Assembly (NCBI RefSeq): GCF_000471905.2
Contig: NW_006498507.1
Coordinates: 6,325,954 to 6,389,953, forward strand
Direction: 5' to 3'
DNA: 64,000 nucleotides
Source: Amborella trichopoda
Lineage: Eukaryota > Streptophyta > Magnoliopsida > Amborellales > Amborellaceae
In this document: piece after piece, positions 35,625 to 47,005 of the stretch
How the letters are laid out: each line of letters opens with the position of its first letter
Numbering within the stretch: position 1 is the first letter of the stretch
The notes under the pieces: model-generated
The model's input: only the letters and a program-made list of their open reading frames with translations
Told to the model about the DNA's origin: nothing
Databases searched by the model: none
Translations under genes and position numbers: made by a program

Positions 35625-35847
35625 TCCTTAACTTTTTTTTTGGGTAATTTAGTGAGGAAGACAGGTCGATACCCCTTTTTTTCAATAGATTGGGGAGTTA
35701 CATTTTGAAGATGTTAAATATTTGATTGGGCTGCAACCCTATCAAACTATTTTTCTTAATCTCTTGTGTTTTTGGGTAATTTAGTGGGGAAGGCGTACCC
35801 CTACCCGTTATTTTCAATAGATTGAGGAGTTACATTTTCAAGATGTT
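35591..35847. repeat. 128-bp tandem duplication
   Basis: TATTTGATTGGGCTGCAGCC starts copy 1 at 35591 and recurs at 35719 with few changes. Each copy ends GAGTTACATTTTSAAGATGT. The unit includes the right end of the neighbouring family B element. Confidence 0.85.
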
Positions 35848-36346
35848 AATTGGGGATACCAGTAGGCATAGATGGGTGTGGGGATGCTAGCGCCTATTTG
35901 TTAGTTGCATTGTTGAAATATTCTAATTCCTTTGAACCATTTGTTGGGTTGTATTTGTTTTTATTTTCCATTTAATGGAAATTATGGAATGTGTGTCTAT
36001 ATATGGCATGCAACATTCAAATGTATGCATGCATGGGCTACTATTTCATCTTTCGAAACTTACAATCTCTTATCATACATTTGGTTGACTAGCACACTAA
36101 AAGAATAACATTAGTTCAATTCTTCTTATTTTGTAAGGTGCATTTGATTAGCATCAATCTGCTTTTTTATTGAAATTACTTGTATGTTTTATTGAAATTA
36201 CTTGTATGTTGGATATATTCGGATCATATAAAGTTTTTTTCTTTGGTGATATCAATTATCAAAATTTTCAGATAGTCTGTTAATTCAAGGCCATTCTCAT
36301 ATAGTGAACTTTCGATGTACTTTCTATAAAATAGATTTTTAGATAA
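35848..36346. other. Intergenic DNA, no gene seen
   Basis: AT-rich. A 24-bp direct repeat (TTTTATTGAAATTACTTGTA plus TGTT/TGTT) lies at about 36164 and 36187. Confidence 0.45.
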
Positions 36347-36727
36347 GGGTGCGGTTTGTATGTAGCTGAGGTTCTAAACAATCAAAATTAAACACACCTT
36401 CAAATAGTGGTGAGAAATATGATTTCAATACTAGAAATCTTTGTGATAGCCTTAAACTATATTTTTATCTTTAGTTATAAAATTTAAAGTTTCAAAAATA
36501 GTGTAGATCGAGCAAATCTATGAAAACTTGACAATCTTGAAAATTGACGGTCCAAAAATGCGTTACAAGATGTACTTGGAATCCATTTTTTTCTCATGTC
36601 CATGCATCTTGATATCAAGATGATCAATATGTGGATATTTGAGCATCAAAATGACTTCTTCTAATGAAATTTTTGGGGTGGGCTCTAATTTGATTGTTTG
36701 AGCCTCGGCTCTATATAAACTTCTTCC
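36347..36727 (+). mobile_element. MULE-type MITE, family A (9-bp TSD)
   Basis: A 381-bp copy starting GGGTGCGGTTTGTATG, flanked by TTTAGATAA (36338-36346) and TTTAGGTAA (36728-36736), an 8/9 match. Confidence 0.8.
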
Positions 36728-36763
36728 TTTAGGTAATGGTTTAAGGCAATCCTATTCTAAAAA

Positions 36764-37160
36764 GGGTATGGTTTCTATAAGGTTGCAACCTTAAACAATC
36801 CAATTAAAGTGCACTTCCAAATTTTATCATAACATATAATTTTGGTGCAAAACTTTTTAGGATTATTTGAAAATCTATTTTCATATCTAATTATAAAATT
36901 TTAAACTCTATAAATGGTTAAAATCAATTAGATCTATAAACATATAAAAATCTTGAAAATGGACGGTCTAGATAATGTGTTGCAAGATCCACTATTTCTG
37001 GAACTTAAAATCTTTTTTGTTTTTTTTATATTCATTAATCACAATGTCGAGATGATCAATTAGAAGGTTTTTCAATATTAAAACAATTGTTTCCAATGGA
37101 TTTTTTAGGTGCATCTGTAATTTTACATTTTAAGGTTGCAACCTTATATAAACTTTTTCC
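36764..37160 (+). mobile_element. MULE-type MITE, family A subfamily 2
   Basis: GGGTATGGTTTCTATAAGGT at left and ACCTTATATAAACTTTTTCC at right. It sits only 36 bp from the preceding family A copy in the same orientation. Confidence 0.7.
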
Positions 37161-37221
37161 TTCATATATTTATATTCAAGTTGATTTAGGATTGTTTGTG
37201 ATACCCAACTTTTTAAATAGA

Positions 37222-37580
37222 TAAAGTTCCTATAAGGCTTAGGCTTTATGCAAACAAAATAATGCCTCACGTTCAATTTTTTTTTGGAGAACACTTTCGG
37301 CAACAGAAATCTCCATGATAGCTCTAAACTCAATTTTCAACAACGACAATAAAATTTAAAACTAAAAAAATGGATAAATCTTGTCAATCTTTGAATGCTT
37401 AATTTCAAGGGAAAATGGAAGGTATAGAAATTTTGTTATAATATATACTATTTTTAGAGCCTGCAATCCTAATTTTTTTTCTCAACTATAATGTCCAAGC
37501 CGAGATGATGGATGAAAACATTTTCTAGTGCTTGAAATTGCAAATTTCGATGACTTATGTGGTGAACCATTTTCCTTTTG
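37222..37580 (+). mobile_element. MITE, family B copy 2
   Basis: AAGTTCCTATAAGGCTTAGG at left. The interior keeps the family B landmarks 'GAACACTTTCGGCAACAGAA' and 'GCCGAGATGATGGATG'. The right end is decayed around 37560-37580. Confidence 0.55.
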
Positions 37581-37675
37581 AATTTTACCTCTTTATAGGC
37601 ATACTGTATACGGTATTTCGATATTGTTCGCTTGATTTGACTATATAGTCCTAATAGCTATACTATACGTATCGC

Positions 37676-37958
37676 ATGGATGCCTCAGCAACAATATGTG
37701 TATCCTCTCCCTTTGACACCTCAAATTCAAAAACAAGGGATGAAATTGGTGCTGAGGCTATGGCAGATGAACCCCGTAGTGATTTTCCCTAGGCCGATGA
37801 CACAGTCCAACAATGATTTTTCCTCTGATGAAGATGAAGCTTATGCCTATTACAACAAGTACACAAAACCAGTAGGATTTGGTATAAGAAAAGGAAGAAC
37901 CATAGTGGTATATACTAACTATGGTGTTGCATTAGATGGGCTAGGTCATGAGTTGTAA
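37676..37958 (+). pseudogene. FAR1/FRS-type (MULE transposase-derived) N-terminal fragment, frameshifted
   Basis: From ATG 37676 one frame reads an acidic Ser-rich start ending ADEPRSDFP and a stop. The frame from 37680 then continues NNDFSSDEDEAYAYYNKYT, KPVGFGIRKGRT. The second stretch is the start of the FAR1 DNA-binding (WRKY-GCM1-type zinc finger) domain: F-S-(S/E)-E-E-E-A-Y-x-F-Y-N-x-Y-x-x-x-x-G-F-x-(I/V)-R-K. The family normally joins these two parts without a break, so a frameshift separates them. The Cys/His residues of the finger and the transposase-like core are missing. FAR1 proteins descend from Mutator-like transposases, so this may be a MULE remnant or a host FRS gene fragment. 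Confidence 0.6.
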
Positions 37959-38129
37959 TATTACTCTTTTTGCTCTTGTAGAGATTGTTCAAGAACTTGT
38001 AATTATTTTTGTATGTCATATCATATATAAGAAATGTACTATTTCATATAGATATATATTACTTATTGTACCCTACCTTGCTATGTAAGTTACCTTTATA
38101 TATGTTGATAATAGTAGATAGGCAAGTTT

Positions 38130-38305
38130 TTCCTTCTGCGTCGTATATTGATGATATGCTTATGTTGATGATTTGAAAGAGATCGAGTGTTTGAATATTC
38201 ATATGTCCAAGCATTTTGCCACCAAGAATCTTTAGACCAACCAAAAAGATATTGGGCATGTACATCCACATGTATAAAAGGCAAGATAAGCTTTGGTTAA
38301 TCACT
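38130..38305 (+). pseudogene. Ty1/copia reverse transcriptase fragment (frameshifted)
   Basis: YIDDML at about 38147 is the copia polymerase active-site motif (family YVDDM). Downstream, in shifting frames, come EIECLNIHMSKHFATKNL and then PTKKILGMYIHMYKRQDKLW. These match the copia order 'L...F.MKDLG..KKILGM.I.R......L'. A stop and at least one frameshift break it. No LTRs were found nearby. Confidence 0.7.
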
Positions 38306-39336
38306 TTGATATTATTTCTAAAGTTCTTGATTGTTTAATATACTTGATATTGTGAACACTACTGGCTTTACCAATATGAAAAGCAATTTAGTGGGGAGAG
38401 AAGATGAAAATTGAGAGCCCAAGTCCTTGAGGACATAGAAGTATATAAAAAGACCATTTACTTTTAATATAAGAATGTCACAATCATCTTGTTCATCAAA
38501 TTTCAAATTGAATGATTGTGAATGTATCATTGATTAAACTCAAAAGCTCAAAAAAACAAAAACTATTTCGAACTTCGTACACACCACAAGCCATCCAATT
38601 TGACATCTCATGATTCGAGAGCAAATGTGACCTCCTTATAACAAAAATAAATAGTCTCAACGTATACAATCCCTTAATGATCGAAAAATAATTTTCAAAA
38701 TTCTGGGAAAAAATTTTAAAGGATAACAAAAGGAAAGAGGTATTCGTGTTATTAATTTACAACTGTGGGTACAATCAGAATTGTTTCGAAGAAAGGTGGG
38801 AACATTGTTGTTCATTTCACGTTAGCCAAATTCCAGACCACTGGTATTTGTTCAGAGAGAGAATTGTTCACAGAGAGAGAGAGAAAGAGAGAATTGTTCA
38901 GAGAGAGAGAGAGTTGATGTTCATTTCACCTTGTAGCCAAATTCCAGAACCAAAATTTGCAGTGGCAGGGTTAAGAGATCATGGAGTCTCACAATGTGTG
39001 TATGTGTGTGTGAGCGAGAGAGAGATGGCTCTATCAGGCATGTGAAAACTGTTTCCATGAATGTAGTTGGAATTCCATTACTATGGGATTCGGATGATTG
39101 TGAAGGTTCAAGGAGATTGTTTGAAATCCAAAGGTCCTCAAAATTCTCATGTAATGTGAATAAAACTGCAAGTAAGATACATAATTAATACAATGAATAG
39201 CCAATGGCACTAAGAATGGTGAACAATGGGACAAATAAATCAAATGAAAAGAACATCACAAGAACCCAAAACAGCAAAATATATACAGCTGATGAACCCC
39301 TACTCCATAGAATTTCATCCACAGTTCAAATCATCC
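38306..39336. other. DNA between the copia fragment and the OTU gene
   Basis: No independent gene. 38820-38960 has GA microsatellites and a partial duplication of 'GTTCATTTCACNTTAGCCAA' with 'ATTCCAGA'. The part nearest 39336 is presumably the 3' untranslated region of the OTU gene (transcribed leftward). Confidence 0.5.
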
Positions 39337-42300
39337 TCAGAATAACCAGTGCTTCTTTCTAGGTTTTGCAGGTCTTGGAGCATCTACAAAAAAGATGAAA
39401 AATTAGGGTTTTCTCAATCATCTGAACAGGGATTAAACTCATGAATAAGATGATCCATTAAGCTATCAACATACCTTGAAGATCATAAAGAGAATTGTAG
39501 TGAACCTCTGACCAAAAGCTCAACCAAAACTCTGCAATATAAATGAGATGGTATGCATGATTGTAATGAATATCATGATTCACTCACCAAGGAAAAGCTG
39601 AAGATCAATCAGTTAGCCAATCTCAGTTGCATGGATATTGGTAGCTATTTCTTATAAGTCCCGTACAGCATTTCTGGAATGGCTACAAGGGTTTCATACA
39701 CAAGCAGAGAAAGGAAACCTACATCCATACTTTCTTGCTTTATTTCTATATCCATCTGTATCATGAACGAAATGGTTCAATAAAAGTCTTAATTCTAACA
39801 TGCTAACATGCCTAAAGCCCTAAACTAATACTAAATATCACATGCATAATGTCTTAATGGTAACTGAAGAAAATGACCACTGCTAAATGCATTATGCCAT
39901 TTAATACAGTAGAAACCAATTGTAAAACTACGCACAATCCTCCCTCAGTAGTTTTACGCTCAGTAGTTTTACAGCTCCCTCATGGCTAATATGGCCATAT
40001 TAGCCATGAACCGAATTTACTGAGCGAGCTGTAAGTCCTCCCCAATCAAGAAATGTAGATACTATTTCTGGTCAATAGAGCAACTAAGTCACACATGACT
40101 TTAATGAACGAACAACTTTTGACTCCTAAGGGTTTTCATGTGTGCAAGTGGGCAAGAACTTTTCTTGATGTCCTATAAACAACGCAAAAAATGAGAAAAT
40201 AGCACAATGTCCTAGTGAGTTAATGGGCTATGTCATCAACCACCTTGATTTAGCCATTTGATTTCCTTCCTCACAAAAAAAGCAATCATAACCAATTACA
40301 GAGATCATGGGGTTAAATAGTTCGGTAATGTCAGAATAGTCTTAAGGGCTTCAGACCAAAAGAATGTCACAGCACATACCAAATATCCACAAATATGCAT
40401 AGGAATGACTGATGTTACCTCGTTGAGGAGGCTGGAGTCGCGGAACAATTTCAATGAAGCAGGTGTCTCTAAATGAGGTTAGCAAACATATTTTAGCACC
40501 ATACTGCAAACGCATGACAAGCAACATCCAACATTAGAAACAAATAAAGCATGTCTACTCAATAAGTTCATGCAAGAAATCAGAGGATAAATTTCAATAT
40601 GAAATTAAATAACGTTGACGGAGATCACATTAATCTTATCAATAACTGACATACCTTCGAACTTTAACCTCTCAACAAAATATTATTTTCAAGTATCTAT
40701 TGCATCTAATAGTCAAATTTTGCAGGCTTCCCCTAAATACAGGTTTCATCCTAAACTATGGGGAGGGGGAAAAGGAAAAAGAGAAGAAAATCCAGGTTCT
40801 TCCATGAACAAAGAAAACACAAATAATTCAAGGATACCTTGCAAGTACTTTAGAAATAAGACTAAATCCTAATTTTTCATAATGAGAAGGACCTTATCCG
40901 CAGCTGCTTGTAAGGTAACATGGTCTCCCCATTCACCAGATCTGCATAATGCAATTCATTAGCAACTGTCACATCAGCATCTTTATGTTAACATCGCAAG
41001 CTAATGATATATTAATTATCAGAAGAACCACACAATGTAAAAGCAAAAGATTCAAACAACCTGCAACAAGAAGATTTCTTACTTGGCCATTTTCTTGTAA
41101 TAGCGCTTGTACTTCATAGGTACATAACTTTCATACAAAGTCCGATATTCTTTAAGCTGAAGAATAAGTAGACATCAAGTAAGCGGACCTGAACAGGATA
41201 CCTCAAGCTTTCCAAAACTAAACCAAATGGAAGAAAATTTTCTCGAAAACAAGTCATTCAAGACCTACAATAGTAATGGCATCATTAATTATCAACACAA
41301 GGGATTCAACCACAACCAGGATAAATTTAAGTTAAGGGAGACCTTACGCAAAATACTGTTGTCTCAACCGAAAAAATATAGGGAAGCACTTAGCTTTCCA
41401 GGGAAAGAATTTATATAGTATAACATAAGATAGAATAATATATTACACTATAACATATTACTATGGCATAAAATGCTGACCCAAATAGTTGGGATAGGGC
41501 TCGGATGATGATTATGTCATATAATATTATATATATGTAGCTATGTGTGTGCGCATCTGCACACGTCCATATGCTTGCATAGGGTTCATTCATTATCATC
41601 GAACTGGTTTGTATCAACTTACACAGTAACAGAGTCCCAATGTTTGATTTTGGAATGCATTCACGTTGTTCAATATACTTTACACAAAATTATGAAAATA
41701 AAATATAAGGGGAAACAATAAAAATAAGAGAAGTAAAGAAAATTCAAATAACTCAAGGCATAAGAAAACCTGAAATAAATAGAAGGCAACTAAGCAGCAT
41801 CTACCACATCAAAAAGCGTGCCCCAAACTGAAGCATAGATATACACATACTAATAAGATAATACTAAGTAAAAAGTATCTGATACAGAAAAGGCGACCGT
41901 TTGTATTACTGGATGTACAGAGAGCAGCCTCAAAAAAAGTCAGCAAGAAAGACAAATTCAGAATAAAAAACAGATACAATAATATTTATCAAAGTGCCTT
42001 CAAGACGAGAGAAGCACAGGAATACAGATACCTGCTTCACAATGTCTTTTCGCACATGTTTGTGATACTCAGGTGATCTGTACATCTGATCTGAAAGTGC
42101 CCGAAACTGCAAACAGGAAAATAAATTCGATAGTTTGCAAACTCATAGCCTAAGAAGTCTAAAAGCAATGAATTTAGATATACACACCTGACAATTACCA
42201 TCTCCTGACACTTTAACCTCACATAAGCCATAAACATTTAACCTGACAGCAACATATGGAAGAACGAATCATGTCAATCTTTGGAACATGTCTCAGGTAG

Positions 42301-45300
42301 ATTAGATAGTTCATCTGCTAGATGTATTCTCTTGGTGCAAGACTGAAAAAAGCACCAAGAGAATACAAGTTACAAGCTGGATATACTGATATAGGAATCC
42401 CATGCCTAATGATGCACAAAGAGAGAAGAGATGATACAAGATCCCTCTAGAATTTGATGAAAGTAATCACAAGAAATAACAGCTAGACCAATTACGTGGT
42501 TAAATTCAGCATAACTTTCTTTAGTACCAGCTGTTTGAATATCATCTAGCCATTTGAAAATCACTGCCTCATATTTCTGCAAATTTCTAACAATTTTCCA
42601 AAGTGCAGAGAATATTTTGGTGTAACAAAGAGGCAGCTTGGATACAAGTTTCAGCGCCTCTTCTTTGAATTTAACTATTTACATCTGACCATCATTAGCA
42701 AACCTGGTGTTCCATGAATACAGGTAGGTTTGTCAATGTCAGACATGGGTAGGGTGTGTCACATTCTTTGAACCTTATATATCAGAAGCATGGTTGACTG
42801 AGAAATCAAAACGTTAATGATTGCAACATGGGTATACTGCTACACAAAAGAAAAAAAAAATGCAAGAATAATCTGATGCATATAATACTCCTACCAAAAC
42901 CAATGGATCTAAGAATCCAGATAGTGAGGAACTCCCAAGTATTTGACTGTGGTTCAGATAAGAGATAACAGGGAATGTGAACTGGAGGTGCGAGATGCGA
43001 AACCCTTCTCTATGTGTAGGATTTAAATAAAAAAATTTAATGTTAAAACAAGAATAGCTCAAAGTATTTATAGTACATGATTCTCTTGGGAGAAGAATCT
43101 GACAAGAATCCGACAAGAATCCGAGAAGAATCAATACATGTCCGAGTCCATGTGTTCATGTGTCTCAAGAATCCCCTCTTCAGGATTCTTTCGAATGGAG
43201 AATCCAGCGGTGTCCAATCCGTGCCTGTACCAATGTCTAGCTGTGCCCGACACAGGTACAGATCCTAGATAAAAAATCAATGCAGCATAGCTAGGAATCC
43301 CTGATAGCGGCAGAATATGTGCCAGTTGTTTCCATTGCTGCTCTAAGCTCCCTTCTAACAAATTGAACCAGAGAATAATTGTCCCATTGTCAGTTCACCA
43401 CAGTGACAGAAGTTTACCGATGCAAGTTCATGGGAAAGGCCCAACCCATCCTAACATGTAAAAGAATACTTTACAAGATGATTGCAACAGGATTTACTCA
43501 GCATTAGAATGATTTTAGCAACATAAAGTTTAAAAAACCTATTTAGGGAATTATGAACTCATGAAGGTTGACACTGAGTTATTTAAGAAACTATTAATCC
43601 AGGTATATTATACCTTTGAAGAAGTCGTTGATGATCCAAAGTAGCATCGCTTACACTTGGAATGTATGCATTTATCTTCGGGACATGCTGCAATGTTTAA
43701 GATACATCTTAGTAGTACACCAAAAAATCCATAGAAATAACAAATTAGTGAATCTAACATACATCCACAGAATGAGTGTAACTGAGAAGAGGATGTTGAA
43801 ATAGATGAGCAGCAAGATAAGAAAGGATAGAATTTGAAACGAATACATATGAGAAAACTTATAGGTAGCTCCAATAGGCAATAAGATGAGGGAAAATAAA
43901 CTTAAGTGGTCTAACCATGTACAACGTCGACCTAGCACAACAGTGTTAGGAGAGGTGATTCGGCTCAAGTGAAAGGCTCTAAAAGGAAAGGGGAAGGCCC
44001 AAATGGAAGTAGTAAGTAGTGATACAGTGACTTATGGTTTGACTAAAAGTATGGCCTTGATAGAATGATGACACAAGATTCGTGTAGTCCACCACAAATA
44101 GTTGGGATAAGCATCAGATGATGATGATGATGATGAACAAACGGGTAGTCATAATAGAGCCTTATGGAGCTCCTTGCAGAACTTTAAGCCCTTAAAAGAC
44201 TGAACAAGTTCAAAGAATGATAAACAGCAAAGGGAACCATTAAACGAAGAAGTGAGAGGAATGAATTCAGGACATAACAACCTAACCTACTACTTTCCGC
44301 AACAATTTAAAATTTTAAATGAATTTTTGAACATTATGTGGAATAGGCTATGGGAATGTTGTGACAATCTAGAGGGGTAACAGGTTTTTCCCATAATGAT
44401 AGTTTAAAACCATCTGAAGTGAAGACTACATGAAAGACTCAGCAACCAAATTCATGGAGCTGCTGGAAAAGGCTAGAAACCAAACCATCTAAGCAAGTAA
44501 CAGAATTTCATTCAAAGGAATCATGGAAATGAAACTTGGCATCTGAAGGCATAGTTGCAAATTGTACAGAAGACGTTAGTTAAAGGGAACATATACACGT
44601 TAGTTGAAGGGAACATATACTCAAGCAGCAATTTCACTCTTTAATGAAAGGGAAAATCTTGGAGACTGCTAGGAAAATGGAAAATTTTGTCCACTCCATT
44701 CCTGCTTGTATGCGCAAAACATTCCTTGACTTTAAAGAGGTCCATAACTATTTAAAATTGAAGGTGCCCTGTTTAAACATGCACTGGTCTACCTTATAGT
44801 TCTGCATTCCTAATTTATCTCACTCAGGTTGCATTTCTCACGCGATATTTTCTAAAGCTTCCACTCCATATTATTTATTACACATATATGAATTATTTTG
44901 TATATAGAAAGAAAAAATTCTTTAATAGAGAGCAATGGCAATTTAGGGGCCGTTTGGATACCTGAAAATATATTGTCTGTGAATATATTACTGACGTAAT
45001 ACATTACTGCGTAACACATTACCTGTAAATGGATTGTTACTATTTGGGTAGTATTTAGATGCAACCTGAGAAATACATTGTTATTGTTTGGCTATGTCTA
45101 GAAGAAATATAAGAAATGCATTACCAACATTTTACCAGCACGTGCCTATAAACTATCATTTCTTTCTTTTTTATCACAAAATTCCACTAACATGCAGAAT
45201 TATCATTTCCTTCTTTTTTGTCACAAAATTCCACTACAATACTGAATTAAAATCATCATCACACCATTCCAAAAAGATTTCTAATAATAACATTATCACC

Positions 45301-47005
45301 ATTCCAAAAAGATTTTCTAATAATAACTTGTACCATTTTATAGTCATGACACTATTTCTACTTATTTTAAGTACCTTTGGCACTTACATGCAATCACGTG
45401 CTTTCTAACATGACATTGGTTTCAACATGATAAGTCATTGAAACAATAAGATTGGAATAACATAATTTTATTATGATAAGCCTTATTTTTATTTATTTTT
45501 TATAGAAATCTTTCAAATGTCTCTCTATGTAATTTCAAATAAACAATAAATTTATGATACTAAATTCAAAATCTGTAAGGTACAAGTTAAAAAATGGGAA
45601 GAAGTTTGATTAGTAAAAAATTTTGAAGTATTGGAGGAGACTAAAGAGGTATGTTATTTCAATTGAGATTTTAGTAATCTCTTATGAGAATTATGTTGTG
45701 TGAAATTTGTTATTATGATTGTGTTGTGTAATTTATCATTGATTACTGATTTTTATTTTTATTATTTTTATTTTTATATGACAAAAGCCTTCAGATGAGG
45801 GGACGAGCTTAAAAAGAGAGGGATTTGTGTGAAATTTTTTATTATGATTGTGAAAGAGGGACTTGTGTGAAATATTTTATTATGATTGTGTTGTGCAATT
45901 TATCATTGATTATTAATTACTGATTTTTATTATTTTTGTTTTTATATGACAGCTGATGCCTTTAGATTAAGGGACGAGCTTAAAAAGGGATTTTTTTAAT
46001 CAGAGATAGGGTAGGCAAAAACGCACAAAAAATTTCCCAAAATTACCTGTCAATCTCGTAATAGATTTAGATTTTTCACCTATCACCGCAGGTAATGGAT
46101 TTCCTGAGTTTTGGGGAAATCTCATGTAATCTCTTTCCATTTCTTTACGATTAAGTGTACCCAAACAATGGAAATACCATATTTGCTTGTAATCTATTGT
46201 CCGGTAATAGATCTTTAGAATGAAAAGCATGCTTCTCTTGTTGTGAGTTCTTTGTAAGTGTCATGTTAGTTGTAGGTTGATGGATACAAGTAGATCAATC
46301 TAGACTTTAGACATGATAAATCATTGCAACCTATATCATAATATAAGTTGATTGACGTGAAAACAAGAACACAGCACATGGCTTTATTTGATCTACTCTA
46401 ATATTCATATTTCATTTGATATTTGATTTGGGACTTCCTGGCTAAGTTATTCATTTTTATTTATTCGGAATGGCCATCACAATTGCCCCCACCAAGGCAA
46501 CTGGAAGTCTAGAATAAGCACAGTATCCCTCCAAAATGAACGACAGCATGATAATGTCAAATTACAAAATTCTTTCAAGACATAACTTTACTTTCAATTA
46601 TGAACAGGAGAATAAGATATTTGATTTGGGACTTCCAGCTCAAGTTATTCATTTTTGTTTATTCGGAATGGCCATCACAATTGCCCCCACCAAGGCAACT
46701 AGAAGTTTAGAATAAACACAGTATCCCTTCAAAATGAACCACAGCATGATAATGTCAAATTACAAAATTCTTTCATGTCATAACTTTAAATTCATTTATG
46801 AACAAGAGAATAATTTCAAAGAAAGAAGTATATGGCTCACAGGAATAGACTCCATGTGAGATAGACGCTTAGCAAATGCCCCATCAACTCTAGCAAATTC
46901 TTCCGATAATACGACTGCTATCATCCTGTCATCGTCATTATCTTGTTGACTGCTTAAAGAAGTTGAGCTAGACGATTCACCCATATATGGGGCTCCATGT
47001 GTCAT
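39337..47005 (-). CDS. OTU-domain deubiquitinase (9 coding exons, 226 aa)
   Basis: Coding exons in gene order: 46841-47005, 43614-43687, 42188-42242, 42032-42106, 41083-41156, 40893-40941, 40419-40503, 39475-39531 and 39337-39383, all GT-AG, 681 nt with stop. An OTU cysteine protease fold fills residues ~80-208: SGDGNCQFRAL holds D94 and catalytic C97, WGDHVTLQAAAD is the conserved central helix (152-163), and FWSEVHYNSLY holds catalytic H203 and N205. The end is APRPAKPRKKHWLF. Length, motifs and the 'HVPKINAYIPS' linker match the plant OTU9-12 group (small cysteine proteases that cleave ubiquitin chains); I cannot assign the member. The start ATG 47005 is the first in frame in its exon. The N-terminus is Ser/Asp-rich and probably disordered. 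All catalytic residues are present. Confidence 0.95.
39980..40009. repeat. Perfect 30-bp palindrome in OTU intron 8
   Basis: TCATGGCTAATATGG followed at once by its exact reverse complement, with no spacer. It is flanked on both sides by related GCTCAGTA and TTACAGCTC motifs in inverted but shuffled order. Confidence 0.95.
41475..41515 (+). mobile_element. RTE-type LINE tail relic
   Basis: TGACCCAAATAGTTGGGATA and the following GATGATGATTATG match the LINE 3' end seen at 6099-6368. It lies in OTU intron 5, antisense to the gene. Confidence 0.5.
42323..42367. repeat. 16-bp perfect stem-loop in OTU intron 3
   Basis: TGTATTCTCTTGGTGC (42323-42338) and its exact complement (42352-42367) enclose a 13-nt loop. 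In the transcript it lies about 80 nt before the acceptor of the exon encoding the catalytic GDGNCQ motif. Confidence 0.9.
43765..44136 (+). mobile_element. RTE-type LINE 3' relic in OTU intron 2 (antisense)
   Basis: Plus-strand fragments MSVTEKRMLK, NKMRENKLKW, QRRPST and KGKGRPKWK follow the polymerase C-terminal order of these elements but are interrupted by stops. It ends in (GAT)n at 44119-44136. A related, longer-decayed copy is at 61855-62215. Confidence 0.75.
44945..46215. repeat. AT-rich insertion with internal duplications, OTU intron 2
   Basis: It begins GGGGCCGTTTGGATACCTG, the typical start of small plant DNA transposons. 'TACCCAAACAATGG' lies near the other side. 45700-45990 contains two full copies and one partial copy of a unit with 'TTATTATGATTGTGTTGTG' and 'GGGACGAGCTTAAAAA'. 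The right end is not resolved. Confidence 0.5.
46419..46813. repeat. 197-bp tandem duplication just inside OTU intron 2
   Basis: Two adjacent copies beginning at about 46419 and 46616 (GATATTTGATTTGGGACTTC), about 93% alike by eye. Each contains 'GGAATGGCCATCACAATTGC' and 'CCCCACCAAGGCAACT'. The array stops some 25 bp from the intron's 5' splice site (46840). Confidence 0.85.
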
